A stretch of DNA of 64,000 nt from an uncultured Collinsella sp. (GCA_902479065.1 CABSNM010000002.1:1-64000); one strand, 5' to 3'; shown: positions 35,163 to 44,176, numbered from the stretch's first letter. The notes: generated by a model not told the origin, from the letters alone. A program made the numbers and translations.

Positions 35163-36605
35163 CTAGTCCACCGAGATGTTGAGCGCCTTACCGCCCTCGT
35201 CCTTCCTGGTACCGATCGCCATAGCGGCGACAAGAGCCAGAACGAAAGCGACCACACCGGAGATGACAAGGCCGATAAAGCCCGTGTCGATGCCGGCAGG
35301 GTTAATAAAGCTCGGGAAACCGAGCGGGCCGGAGGCACCGAAGGCATAGAGTTTGGCACCCATGAGGCCGGCAATGGCGCCGCCTACACCAGCGGAAATA
35401 AAGGTTGCCCACATAAGACGCTTACGCGGCAGCAAGATGGCGTAAAGCGCAGGCTCGTTGACACCGAAAATCGAAGAGACAAGGGCGGGAATGTTGACGG
35501 CAGCATTTTCCTCGGAATCCTTGGTTCGGATGACCATGCCAAGCACAGCACCGGCGATGGCACAACCGCCTGCATACACGAGCGGATTAATGAGGTCATA
35601 GCCGTAGGTTGCGACATCGAGAAACCACAGCGGGATGATACCCCAGTGCAGGCCGAACATGACGAGCAGGCTCCAGAACGTGCCGATGACAAAGCCGGCG
35701 AGGGCGGGCTGGACGTTGATGAGCATCAGAATGATCTGGGCAACGATGTTGGAGAGGACCGTCATGACCGGACCGACCACAAGCAGGCCAAGGATGCCGC
35801 AAATGAGGAGCGTCAGGATGTTGGAGAAGAACGAGCTCACAAGCGCGGGCAGCGCGTTAGAAAGGGCCTTGTGCACCTTGGAGGCAATCCAGACGATAAA
35901 GATCGCAGGCAGAATCGTCGATGAGTAATTCTGCATGATCAGCGGGATGCCAAAAATATCACCATAGACATTGGACTCGAAGACCGTGCCGGCGCCGAGC
36001 GTGTAGAGCGGATCTCCGCCCATAAGGGCAACGAGCGTCGGGTAGACGAGGATACCACCGAGCGCCATTCCCATAACGGGCTTAAGTCCGAACTTCTTGG
36101 CCGACGTCCAGCCAATGATTAGCGGAAAGTAATAGAAGACCGAATCTCCGATTGCCGAGAGCGTCACATACGTATTGCTGTCCTTGGCTAGCCAACCGGC
36201 AACCGTGCAGAGCGCGAGCATCGACTTGATAAAGCCACCGGCCATAAGCACGCCAAGAACCGGTTGCAGGATCTCGGAGATGATGGCCAGCAGACGCGAG
36301 AATGGATCGCCCTTTTTGACGTCGTCGCCTTCATCGATATCGAGTGCGGGTTTGGAGTCGAACCCGCCAATCTGAACAAGGTCGTTGTAGACGGCCTCGA
36401 CAGTGGCACCAATCACGACCTGATACTGTCCGCCGGCCTGGATGACGTCAACGACGCCCTTCGTCGCCTTAAGCTCATTGGTCTGGGCGAGCGATTCATC
36501 CTTGAGGTGGAAGCGGAGACGCGTAATGCAGTGGCTCACGTCTAACACATTGTCTCGACCACCGACCTTTGTGATGATTTCATCGCAAAGCTTCTGGTAT
36601 TTCAT
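35163..36605 (-). CDS. PTS permease, beta-glucoside-type EIIBC
   Basis: This 480-residue protein has an EIIB domain at about 1-90 with the phosphorylation cysteine C26 in DVSHCITRLRF. A linker follows, then EIIC at about 105-470 with roughly ten membrane segments (FSRLLAIISEILQPVLGVLMAGG, then GVNEPALYAILLP). There is no C-terminal EIIA domain, so a free EIIA must serve it. The sugar cannot be told; the nearest family members take up beta-glucosides, sucrose or trehalose. It is the last gene of a minus-strand run after the two ceramidase-like genes, separated by 192 bp, with AAAAGGAGAATTCC before its ATG. Confidence 0.9.
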   Translation of the reverse strand: MKYQKLCDEIITKVGGRDNVLDVSHCITRLRFHLKDESLAQTNELKATKGVVDVIQAGGQYQVVIGATVEAVYNDLVQIGGFDSKPALDIDEGDDVKKGDPFSRLLAIISEILQPVLGVLMAGGFIKSMLALCTVAGWLAKDSNTYVTLSAIGDSVFYYFPLIIGWTSAKKFGLKPVMGMALGGILVYPTLVALMGGDPLYTLGAGTVFESNVYGDIFGIPLIMQNYSSTILPAIFIVWIASKVHKALSNALPALVSSFFSNILTLLICGILGLLVVGPVMTVLSNIVAQIILMLINVQPALAGFVIGTFWSLLVMFGLHWGIIPLWFLDVATYGYDLINPLVYAGGCAIAGAVLGMVIRTKDSEENAAVNIPALVSSIFGVNEPALYAILLPRKRLMWATFISAGVGGAIAGLMGAKLYAFGASGPLGFPSFINPAGIDTGFIGLVISGVVAFVLALVAAMAIGTRKDEGGKALNISVD

Positions 36606-36797
36606 GGAATTCTCCTTTTCTGAGCGGGGTATAGCATCGATTTCATGCCTCCGTAGTCGACGTGGGAGGGCAAGGAACCCGCTTCCCCCTTTGAAATCCG
36701 CGGACGCACGTACGCCCGGGATGGGAAACGGCAGAGAAGATGGAAGATGCCGATCACATGGCAGCGAGCCTCATTGGCCCATGTCACGCAATCAGGT

Positions 36798-37916
36798 CTA
36801 CAGACGCGAATCTGCTGCGCCGAGAAGTCTCGTCGTCTGGCAGAACTTGTCACACAGACGTTCCGGTTCGCCCTGGGGAATCTGAGTACGCTCGGTCTCA
36901 AAGGAGAGGCCGTACTCGCGTGCCGGAAGGAAATACTCGAAATAGCCGTTGGTGTAACCGCAAACTATTCCCTCGACCGGGCATTCGCGCTTCATGCGAA
37001 TACCCAAGTCGCTGCCGAGCTCACTCGGGAACACAAAGAGATGCAGGCCGCCCAAACTGATGACGACACACTTAAGCGTGAGCGAAAAGTCGTCATGGGC
37101 AACGGTGTGATAGAACGTCTGAGGCTCGATGCGGTCGAGAACGACCTCGCGATCGAGCTTGATCTGGGAAATCGCCTCGGCAAGACCGGTCGAAACGCGC
37201 TCGACCTCGGGAATGCCGCGTCCCTGACGAAAATTGCGGTCGCTACAGTCGCCAGCAGCACCGACGACCATGGCCGGATAGTAACCAAGACTCTGAGCGA
37301 GCTTTTTGCCGGTAAGACCGGCGAGTTCGCTCGTGAGCTCCGTGCAGTCGGGTCCGACGCAAGCGGAATGCACCGCCCAGTTCACAAAGCCCGCAAATGG
37401 CTTGCCTTCGGTATCGAAGAACGATACGACAATGACCTCATTGTCGGCGAGTTCACCTGGGATGATGCGGTTGTCGTAGAAACCGGTGATGACCTGCTTG
37501 CCCAAGCGACAAATCGCGGGCTGTGCGTTGGCGCGGCACTCCTCAAAGCATTGGCAAATGGTATCGAGGAACCAGCGGTAGTAGTTCTCGTCGAATTTTC
37601 CCGTCCACCAGCTGCGGTGGTAAGCGACGATTGAAGTATGGTCGTGCGTCGCCGAGAGCAGGACGCAATCACGGTCAATGCCGTAGCGCTCGGCGAGCAT
37701 TGTCTTGACTTCCTCGGCCATGCTTTCCTCGAACTCGAGGACATCGGCATTAAAGAGAAACACTTCACGTTCGCCTTGCTGGAAGAGGATGGCGTTGGCG
37801 AAGACGTCGTCATGGACGCCTGTCGCAGGCTCCAGACGGTTGGGAAGATTGCGGTAGCCAATCAGGTAGATGCCGCCCTGTGGGGTGATTTTGCGGCGCG
37901 CGTGTCCAATGTTCAT
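36798..37916 (-). CDS. Neutral/alkaline-ceramidase-like protein (first of two)
   Basis: This 372-residue protein matches the N-terminal part of the neutral ceramidase family: ARRKITPQGGIYLIGY, VHDDVFANAILFQQG, LSATHDHTS (metal ligands) and INWAVHSACVG-like residues. It then has a GAAGDCSDRNF loop. It is shorter than secreted ceramidases (about 650) and has no signal peptide, so it acts in the cytoplasm. The substrate is probably an N-acyl or amide-linked compound, not necessarily ceramide. It is 18 bp after the related upstream gene and 192 bp before the PTS gene. Confidence 0.8.
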   Translation of the reverse strand: MNIGHARRKITPQGGIYLIGYRNLPNRLEPATGVHDDVFANAILFQQGEREVFLFNADVLEFEESMAEEVKTMLAERYGIDRDCVLLSATHDHTSIVAYHRSWWTGKFDENYYRWFLDTICQCFEECRANAQPAICRLGKQVITGFYDNRIIPGELADNEVIVVSFFDTEGKPFAGFVNWAVHSACVGPDCTELTSELAGLTGKKLAQSLGYYPAMVVGAAGDCSDRNFRQGRGIPEVERVSTGLAEAISQIKLDREVVLDRIEPQTFYHTVAHDDFSLTLKCVVISLGGLHLFVFPSELGSDLGIRMKRECPVEGIVCGYTNGYFEYFLPAREYGLSFETERTQIPQGEPERLCDKFCQTTRLLGAADSRL

Positions 37917-37934
37917 GCACGTTCTCCTTCTGTG

Positions 37935-39182
37935 TCACGCCGCATTCAAGGCGGCAATGATGATTTCGACGAGGCGCTCATGGGATCCGGCGGCAAAACC
38001 GGAGTTCATGGCCTCATAGGTGATCTTTTCGTACGCGTCGGGAGCCGGTAGGTACTTCTGTCCGCCGTTGACGAGCGTGGCAAAGAACACAGAGCCGGAC
38101 CGAGCGGCGCGCACAGTGGCGCCGAATGCACTCGAGACCTCAGGTTGTACGCCGACAAGCTCGACGTTTCCCAGCCGGAGCAGATAGACCCTCGTGCGCT
38201 GCTCGCCAGCGGCATGAAATTCATACGTTCGGTGCGGAGCCAAAGAGTGAAAATCGGCGCGTGTCTGAGCGGGCAGAAAAACGTCGACCGTGCGGGCATC
38301 GATGCCGGTGGCGTCATCCTCACGCGCCATGCGAGCGGCCTCGATCAAAGCATCGCCCAAGGCCTGCCCCTGCTGGTGCAGCATGCGGTATCCGTCTTCA
38401 TGGGCATCGACCGTCTGCTTAACGCCGGCCGCATCGAACATGACGTTCATGGCGCGCTCCGCCGGACCTTGGTCGCCCGCGGCGCCTGGCAGCAACAGGA
38501 CAACGCCGCCCAGCTCGCGCTCGAGTGACATGGCGGCAAAACCAAAGAGGTCTCCGCTCGCCATGTGCCTCCCCTCGGAGTCGCGCGACCCGTCGAGCAC
38601 GGAGGACTGAACGTCCGCCGTCGCGAGCACGGCAACATACTCGCCCCCGGCATCCCTTATGGCGAGTACGGGCATCGTGTGGTCGGCAAACCCCCTGGGA
38701 TTCGAGCCCAACCACCAGCCGGCAGGCGTCTCAATGTCGCGATTAACGTTCACGGGGCATTCGCCCTCCACAGTGGCGAGCGTGGCAGAGCGAATGCCCG
38801 CAACAGCGCGCTCGACAGCCGTGCGGGCGGCAGCGACGAGCGCTGCGCGATAGCGCTCGTTGCGGTTGCGGGCAGCATCGTCGACAAGATGCCCGGGAGT
38901 GCGGACGTGAGGCATGGAAAACGTGTGGGTAGGAACCACCCAAGAATAAGCACCGCTGCAATTGGCGGCATCCTCAACAACCTCACGCAGATCGGCGAGT
39001 AGAGCCGGAGCGATCGAGGTGACCTCAAGCGAAAGGACGCAGGCGCGTCGCCCCGTCCCCTCGATGATAAGGGCACGGGCGAAGACCTCATGACGGAGTT
39101 CGTCGAAACCGTCGAACGGCAACACGTCCCCAAGATCGATGGCCACACGAGCGGCCCCAGCCCTCATCTCTCCTTCGTCCAT
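37935..39182 (-). CDS. Neutral/alkaline-ceramidase-like protein (second)
   Basis: This 415-residue protein is of the same broad family as its neighbour: ALIIEGTGRRACVLSLEVTSIAP, WVVPTHTFSMPHVRTPG, NRDIETPAGWWLG, VLAIRDAGG and LLPGAAGDQGPAERAMN. The typical THDHTH metal motif is changed to THTFS, so metal binding may differ from the partner. It is cytoplasmic with no signal peptide. ATG 39182 with AGAGGGGAG upstream is preferred; the frame continues into the next gene without a start. It lies between the amidohydrolase and the other ceramidase-like gene, with gaps of 26 and 18 bp. Confidence 0.7.
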   Translation of the reverse strand: MDEGEMRAGAARVAIDLGDVLPFDGFDELRHEVFARALIIEGTGRRACVLSLEVTSIAPALLADLREVVEDAANCSGAYSWVVPTHTFSMPHVRTPGHLVDDAARNRNERYRAALVAAARTAVERAVAGIRSATLATVEGECPVNVNRDIETPAGWWLGSNPRGFADHTMPVLAIRDAGGEYVAVLATADVQSSVLDGSRDSEGRHMASGDLFGFAAMSLERELGGVVLLLPGAAGDQGPAERAMNVMFDAAGVKQTVDAHEDGYRMLHQQGQALGDALIEAARMAREDDATGIDARTVDVFLPAQTRADFHSLAPHRTYEFHAAGEQRTRVYLLRLGNVELVGVQPEVSSAFGATVRAARSGSVFFATLVNGGQKYLPAPDAYEKITYEAMNSGFAAGSHERLVEIIIAALNAA

Positions 39183-39208
39183 GGCAGATACTCCCCTCTG
39201 ATTGCCGC

Positions 39209-40243
39209 TCACTCGACACCGTACAGTTGCTGCGCCGTACCGCCAAGCACAAGGTCGCTGTCTGTATCGCTCAGATTTGCAGCGCGAACGCAGGCGACAC
39301 CCTCGGTGAGCCACTCGCGTTTAACGGGATAGCTCGTGCCAAAAACAATATGGTCTGCACCCAGCACGTCAACCGCGCAGGCAAGGAGTGTCTTGCCCCA
39401 AGGCTGAGCATGGGACATGTCGAAGTAGATGTTGTTCTCGAGGCGCCTGGAAACGGTCTCGGTATCGACCTGAAAACGGCCAGAAGCATCAGGGCGCTTG
39501 GGACCATGAGGCAGCAGCATCTCCTTGAACGCAAAGTATGCGCCGCCGAGCATGGAGTGGACCATCTTGATGTTGGGGTAGCGCTCAAAGAAATCGCCAA
39601 AGATCTCTCGGCCGATCGCCGTAGTTTGGTCGACGCAGCGGCCATAAGAGCGGCGAAGGTTGTCGTACGCGAGAAGCGATTCGTTCTCGACCGGCACGGG
39701 AACATGGTGCACGTAAACGGTGACATGGCGTTCGTTCAGGTGCTCGAAAAAGCTCGAGAAGACCTGGTCGTCGAGATAGCGCTTGCCGTAGTGAGCGCAG
39801 AGCTGCACACCCGCAAAACCATCGTCGAGCCTGCGATCGAGCTCCTCCAAATTCGCTTTGGTGCCAAAGGGCGGCACAGCGACAAGCGGAATCAGACGGC
39901 CACTTGACGCCTTCGCGTCAGCAGCCATACCGTCGTTGAAACGCCGGCACATCTCGAGCGACATCCACTCGTGACAACCGGGGAGCTTGAGGATCGCCTT
40001 GTCGACCCCCGCCTCATCCATATCGGCCAAGCGCTTCTCGAGGGTGTAGTCGCCCTCAATGTAGTTAAGACCCGGAGAACCGGCGGGCATCTCGATCACG
40101 ATCTGTCGTTTGCCGGCGGAATTCATGGTCAGATAGCCTTCGGTGTCATAGGCGCGGGGTACCTCGGCCAAAAACTGTTCGCAGAGCGTCTCGTCATGAA
40201 AGATGTGCTCGTCGAACCAGTAGGAATTTGCATCGATAATCAT
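39209..40243 (-). CDS. Amidohydrolase-2 (ACMSD-like) family protein
   Basis: This 344-residue protein fits the amidohydrolase-2 barrel: DMDEAGVDKAILKLPG, PLVAVPPFG, GFAGVQLCAHYG, VYVHHVPVP, IKMVHSMLGGAYF and the C-terminal HIVFGTSYPVKREW. The usual N-terminal HxH pair is replaced by DANSY, so metal binding is reduced or of another kind. Members act as hydrolases or decarboxylases on ring compounds and lactones. It is the first gene of the four-gene unit ending in the PTS permease. A palindrome lies 82-98 bp upstream. Confidence 0.8.
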   Translation of the reverse strand: MIIDANSYWFDEHIFHDETLCEQFLAEVPRAYDTEGYLTMNSAGKRQIVIEMPAGSPGLNYIEGDYTLEKRLADMDEAGVDKAILKLPGCHEWMSLEMCRRFNDGMAADAKASSGRLIPLVAVPPFGTKANLEELDRRLDDGFAGVQLCAHYGKRYLDDQVFSSFFEHLNERHVTVYVHHVPVPVENESLLAYDNLRRSYGRCVDQTTAIGREIFGDFFERYPNIKMVHSMLGGAYFAFKEMLLPHGPKRPDASGRFQVDTETVSRRLENNIYFDMSHAQPWGKTLLACAVDVLGADHIVFGTSYPVKREWLTEGVACVRAANLSDTDSDLVLGGTAQQLYGVE

Positions 40244-40324
40244 TGGTTGGAACCGCCTTTCATCTTGTTGAAAACATTCTAGAAAAGCAGGTACCCGGAC
40301 ATCAATTCCAGCTTAAGCCCACTG

Positions 40325-40341
40325 TATTCCATTTTGGAATA
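40325..40341. promoter_or_regulatory. Palindrome upstream of the amidohydrolase operon
   Basis: TATTCCA and TGGAATA flank TTT. It sits 82-98 bp before the amidohydrolase start and upstream of nothing else on that strand. It is a candidate operator for a regulator such as the LysR protein encoded at the other end of the operon. Confidence 0.45.
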
Positions 40342-40411
40342 GAACTTACCGCTCACACGCGAACCTCGCCCGCTCAACGAGACAAGCGCTAACAGCACGG
40401 GCTTAGACAGA

Positions 40412-40448
40412 AAACGGTCGGCCCGCATCCGTTGCGGGCCGACCGTTT
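40412..40448 (-). terminator. Terminator after the XRE-aminotransferase gene
   Basis: AAACGGTCGGCCCGCA and TGCGGGCCGACCGTTT are perfect 16-bp arms with the loop TCCGT. It lies 22 bp after the aminotransferase stop; T tracts exist on both strands. Confidence 0.9.
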
Positions 40449-40469
40449 CATTACAGTCTACCTTTGCCG

Positions 40470-41990
40470 TTACGCCTGGCGGTAGTGATCGAAGAAATCG
40501 GCGAGGTCTTCGAGGGACTCTTTGAGCACTTCCATGCGCGGCAGGTACACGATGCGGAAGTGATCGGGCTCGGCCCAGTTAAAGCCGCCGCCGCGCGTGA
40601 TCAGAATCTTCTTCTCGTGCAGCAGGTCGAGGGCAAACTGCTCGTCATCGGTGATGTTGAACTTCTTAACATCCATCTTGGGGAAGATGTAGAACGCCGC
40701 GCGCGGCTTGACCACCGAGATGCCGTCGATCTTGTTGAGCGCCTCATACACAAAGTTGCGCTGCTCGTAGACACGACCGCCGGGACGGATGTAGTCGTTG
40801 ACCGACTGATGGCCGCCGAGCGCCGTCTGGACGATCGACTGAGCCGGCACGTTGGAGCACAGGCGCATGTTGGAGAGCATGTTGATGCCCATGATGAAGT
40901 CGCTCATGCAGCGCTGGTTGCCCGAAAGCACCATCCAGCCAATGCGATAGCCCGCGATCATGTGCGACTTGGAAAGGCCGCTAAAGGTGACACAGGGCAG
41001 ATCGGGGGCGAGCGAGGCAATCGAGACGTGCTCGTAGCCGTCCATGCACAGGCGGTCGTAGATCTCATCGGCAAAGATCATCAGCTGATGCCTGCGTGCA
41101 ATCTCGACGATGCCCTCGAGCACCTCGCGCGGATAGACAGAACCCGTGGGGTTGTTGGGGTTGATGATGACGAGGGCTTTGGTCGCGCTCGTGATCTTGG
41201 ACTCCATATCCTCCAGGTCGGGATACCAATCCGCCTGCTCATCGCACAGATAATGTACGGGATGACCGCCAGCAAGGGTTGCGCACGCCGTCCAGAGCGG
41301 ATAGTCGGGGCTGGGGATCAGAATCTCGTCGCCATTGTCGAGCAGCGCGTTCATCGAAAGCTGAATGAGCTCGGACACGCCGTTGCCCGTGTAGATATGC
41401 TCCATCTGAACATTGGGCAGGCCCTTGATCTGCGAATACTGCATGATCGCCTTGCGCGCGGAGAACAGGCCGCGCGAATTGGAATAGCCTTCGCAGTCGG
41501 GCAGCTGCTGGCGCATGTCCTTGATGACCTCATCGGGCGTGCGGAAACCGAAGGGCGCCGGGTTACCGATATTGAGCTTGAGGATGCGCTCGCCCTCGTC
41601 CTCCATACGGGCGGCCTCGTCGACGACGGGACCGCGCACGTCATACAGGACGTTATCGAGCTTGGTGGATTTAGAAAAAGTACGCATGGTGGTGCTCCTT
41701 GCAATTTGAGCTGAGGGATGGGGTTCGGGCTTGGAATCGTTGCGGGGTGATGATGCCTCGCCTTGATCGGCGTCGCCGGCAAGCAGCCAGGTAACATCGA
41801 CCTCCAAAATACGGGCGAGCAGCTCGGCCACATCGCGTCGCGGGATCGTCTTGCCGCTCACATATTGGCTCATCTGACTCTTGCCGAGTTTTTTGCCGAG
41901 CATCTCCGACGCGCGGATTACGTCCGACTGGCGAACATCGCGATCGGACATAGTCTGTCGCAGACGATCGCTAAACGTCTCTTGGGCCAC
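40470..41990 (-). CDS. XRE-domain / alanine-type aminotransferase fusion
   Basis: This 506-residue protein is a fusion. Residues about 5-70 form an XRE helix-turn-helix (SDRLRQTMSDRDVRQSDVI, then GKSQMSQYVSGKTIPRRDVAELLARIL). After a linker, about 105-506 is a class I aminotransferase of the AlaA type, with NIGNPAPFGF, TGNGVSELIQL, INPNNPTGSVYP and the PLP lysine in FSGLSKSHMIAGYRIGW. It should form alanine or a related amino acid while the fused domain controls transcription. GTG 41990 after AAGGAGGTTCCT sets the start. GTTCAAT sites upstream suggest autoregulation. Confidence 0.9.
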   Translation of the reverse strand: MAQETFSDRLRQTMSDRDVRQSDVIRASEMLGKKLGKSQMSQYVSGKTIPRRDVAELLARILEVDVTWLLAGDADQGEASSPRNDSKPEPHPSAQIARSTTMRTFSKSTKLDNVLYDVRGPVVDEAARMEDEGERILKLNIGNPAPFGFRTPDEVIKDMRQQLPDCEGYSNSRGLFSARKAIMQYSQIKGLPNVQMEHIYTGNGVSELIQLSMNALLDNGDEILIPSPDYPLWTACATLAGGHPVHYLCDEQADWYPDLEDMESKITSATKALVIINPNNPTGSVYPREVLEGIVEIARRHQLMIFADEIYDRLCMDGYEHVSIASLAPDLPCVTFSGLSKSHMIAGYRIGWMVLSGNQRCMSDFIMGINMLSNMRLCSNVPAQSIVQTALGGHQSVNDYIRPGGRVYEQRNFVYEALNKIDGISVVKPRAAFYIFPKMDVKKFNITDDEQFALDLLHEKKILITRGGGFNWAEPDHFRIVYLPRMEVLKESLEDLADFFDHYRQA

Positions 41991-42009
41991 AGGAACCTCC
42001 TTGCTGGCA

Positions 42010-42093
42010 AAGTTCAATTTACAGAACACGAATTGAACCAAGGTTCAATTTAGCAAGCAGTATAGCGCCGTACCTCATTCGAAAGTTCAATTT
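42010..42093. promoter_or_regulatory. Cluster of TTGAAC/GTTCAA operator sites
   Basis: A palindrome AATTGAACC-AA-GGTTCAATT spans 42031-42050. Half sites AAGTTCAATTT occur at 42010-42020 and 42083-42093, about seven helical turns apart. All lie within 104 bp upstream of the XRE-aminotransferase start. They are probable binding sites of its own XRE domain. Confidence 0.6.
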
Positions 42094-42152
42094 CATAAGA
42101 AAACGTACCGAACTCCGAGATTTGCCCAAAGCGGACAATGACGTGTACACGT

Positions 42153-43031
42153 TTAGAGGTATTCAAGAAATCGAGCGGCAGCAAGTGAAACATCGGCCGT
42201 TCGATATATCGCGTTGATCTGCCGATGGGGATGCCCCTCGAGCGGACGCACGGCAACATCGAACTGGCAGCGGCGCAAGATGAGCGCGGGAAGAATGCTC
42301 ACGCCCAGGCCCTCCTCGACCATGGCCATAATCGCATAGTCATCCCAGGTCGACAGCTTGGAGCGCACCGTCAGCCCCGCCCGACGAAACAGCGGGGTAA
42401 TTTCGTCGTCGCTACCGCGTTCCAGCAGAATAAACTGCTCGTTGGCCAAATCGGCAAGGGAAACGACCTCCGCGGTGGCAAGCGAGGAGTCCGCTGGCAC
42501 CACGGCCATCAGCTCGTCTTGCACCAACGGCCGCGACGCCATGCCGGCACCGCGCGGCTCGCGCGGAATAAAGCCCAAGTCGCAGCGGCCTTCTGCCACC
42601 CATTGCTCAATCTCGGAGTAATCGCCCATCAGCAACTCATAATCGACGTCCGGATGATCGGCGCGAAAGCGCGCAATCACCGGCGGCAGCACGTGGGTCG
42701 CCACACTCGAAAACGTACCGATACAGATCTTGCCACGCATGAGCCCTCGCATCTCGTCCACGCGTCGCTGCAGGCGGCCAAACTCTTCGCATAACGCCTC
42801 GACTGCCGGCATGACCTGCCGCCCGTCGGCAGAAAGCACCACGCCCTCGCGGCTTCGATCAAGCACCTTAAAACCCCAGTCTGCCTCAAGGTCGCCCACC
42901 ATGCGGCTCACGCCCGACTGCGAATAGCTCAGCCGCTCTGCAGCACGCGTAAAGCTGCCGGCACGCACCGTCTCGAGCAGCACTTGCATCTTTTGGATAT
43001 TGGTCTCCGCGGCACGTCCCCACCCTTGCAT
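42153..43031 (-). CDS. LysR-family transcriptional regulator
   Basis: This 292-residue protein has a LysR winged helix (IQKMQVLLETVRAGSFTRAAERLSYSQSGVSRMVGDLEADWGFKVLDRS) and a substrate-binding domain (KICIGTFSSVATHVLPPVIARFR, then CDLGFIPREP, ANEQFILLERGSDDE). It lies divergent to the EamA transporter gene, with 97 bp between. It is therefore the likely regulator of that exporter, with the effector unknown. No clear ribosome site precedes the ATG at 43031; the next Met is too far into the helix. Confidence 0.88.
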   Translation of the reverse strand: MQGWGRAAETNIQKMQVLLETVRAGSFTRAAERLSYSQSGVSRMVGDLEADWGFKVLDRSREGVVLSADGRQVMPAVEALCEEFGRLQRRVDEMRGLMRGKICIGTFSSVATHVLPPVIARFRADHPDVDYELLMGDYSEIEQWVAEGRCDLGFIPREPRGAGMASRPLVQDELMAVVPADSSLATAEVVSLADLANEQFILLERGSDDEITPLFRRAGLTVRSKLSTWDDYAIMAMVEEGLGVSILPALILRRCQFDVAVRPLEGHPHRQINAIYRTADVSLAAARFLEYL

Positions 43032-43128
43032 GAGTTTTTGTCATGTTTGCTATGCATTATATTCGCTTTTCTTCTAAAGCCAGTTCACCCATAGTGAACA
43101 TGCTCGGATATAGAGGGGATGTCAGCGC

Positions 43129-44040
43129 ATGAACAACGGACTGTTTACGTACCTAACAGCATTGCTATTGTTTGGCTCCAACGGCATCATCGCCGCTGCC
43201 ATCGCGCTGCCGAGCTCGGATATCGTGCTACTACGCACGTTTTTGGGCGCACTCTCGCTTGTCACCATTCTCGCCGTCACCCAACGCCATAAGTTGCAGG
43301 CGCCATCTCGCCCCCGCGAAGCCGCAGCCCTCCTCCTCTCGGGAGCCGCGCTAGGCGCCAGCTGGATTTTTCTGTTCCGCGCCTACCAGACGATCGGCGT
43401 CGGCGTATCCTCGCTGCTGTACTACTGCGGCCCCATCATTGTCATGGCGCTCTCCCCGCTCATCTTTGGCGAAAAGCTGACCGGCGGCAAAATCGCCGGC
43501 TTTGTCGCCGTTGCTTGTGGTGCTTTTCTCATTGCAGCGCAAGGTCTAGGCGGCAATATGCCCATTGCGGGTATCGTCTGCGGTATCGCCTCGGCATTTT
43601 GCTATGCGCTGATGGTCATCGCTAGCAAGGGTGCGCCACACATCGAAGGCCTCGAGAACTCCACGCTCCAGGTGAGCGCCGCCTTTGCGACCGCGCTGGT
43701 CCTCACGCTCATCACGCAGGGCGCTCCCTCATTCCTGTCCGCCGGTGTCGCCGCCAGTATTGATTGGCGCGCCGTCATCATGCTCGGCGTCGTCAACACC
43801 GGCATCGGTTGCCTGCTCTATTTTAGTGCTGTCGCCAAGCTGCCCGTTCAGACCGTCGCGGTCGTCGGCTACCTCGAGCCGCTTTCGGCGGTCGTGTTCT
43901 CGGCCGTCCTTTTAGGCGAAGCCATAACACCGATCCGCCTGACGGGCGCCGCACTTATCATCGGCGGCGCGATTTTTTGCGAACTCGCCGGCAAACGCGC
44001 AAACGCCAAGGCTGGCATCTCCCAGACAGTACGTGCTTAA
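43129..44040 (+). CDS. EamA/DMT-family transporter
   Basis: This 303-residue protein has ten predicted membrane segments in two EamA repeats (FTYLTALLLFGSNGIIAAAIAL, then IAGIVCGIASAFCYALMVIASKG). The first-repeat signature SSLLYYCGPIIVMALSPLIFGEKLT and the second-repeat signature VGYLEPLSAVVFSAVLLGEAITPIRLTGAALIIGG are clear. Such proteins export amino acids or metabolites; the substrate is not told by the sequence. It has the divergent LysR gene upstream and a hairpin downstream. Confidence 0.9.
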   Translation: MNNGLFTYLTALLLFGSNGIIAAAIALPSSDIVLLRTFLGALSLVTILAVTQRHKLQAPSRPREAAALLLSGAALGASWIFLFRAYQTIGVGVSSLLYYCGPIIVMALSPLIFGEKLTGGKIAGFVAVACGAFLIAAQGLGGNMPIAGIVCGIASAFCYALMVIASKGAPHIEGLENSTLQVSAAFATALVLTLITQGAPSFLSAGVAASIDWRAVIMLGVVNTGIGCLLYFSAVAKLPVQTVAVVGYLEPLSAVVFSAVLLGEAITPIRLTGAALIIGGAIFCELAGKRANAKAGISQTVRA

Positions 44041-44074
44041 AAGCCCCTGCTTTGAAATGCTACCTGCATAGATA

Positions 44075-44098
44075 AATAATCCCCAGCTGAGGATTATT
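44075..44098 (+). terminator. Hairpin after the EamA gene
   Basis: AATAATCC and GGATTATT are perfect 8-bp arms 34 bp after the stop. It is AT-rich and weak, followed by GT. Confidence 0.4.
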
Positions 44099-44155
44099 GT
44101 CTAAAATAACCCGATGTGCCAAACTGCTCTTGTATATATAAAGACGGCATAAAGA

Positions 44156-44176
44156 TTATCTGTCCTAGACAGATAA
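44156..44176. promoter_or_regulatory. Palindrome just upstream of kup
   Basis: TTATCTGTC-CTA-GACAGATAA is a perfect 9-bp-arm palindrome 23-43 bp before the kup start. It is a candidate operator or leader hairpin; the rest of the 158-bp gap lacks a recognisable riboswitch. Confidence 0.5.
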
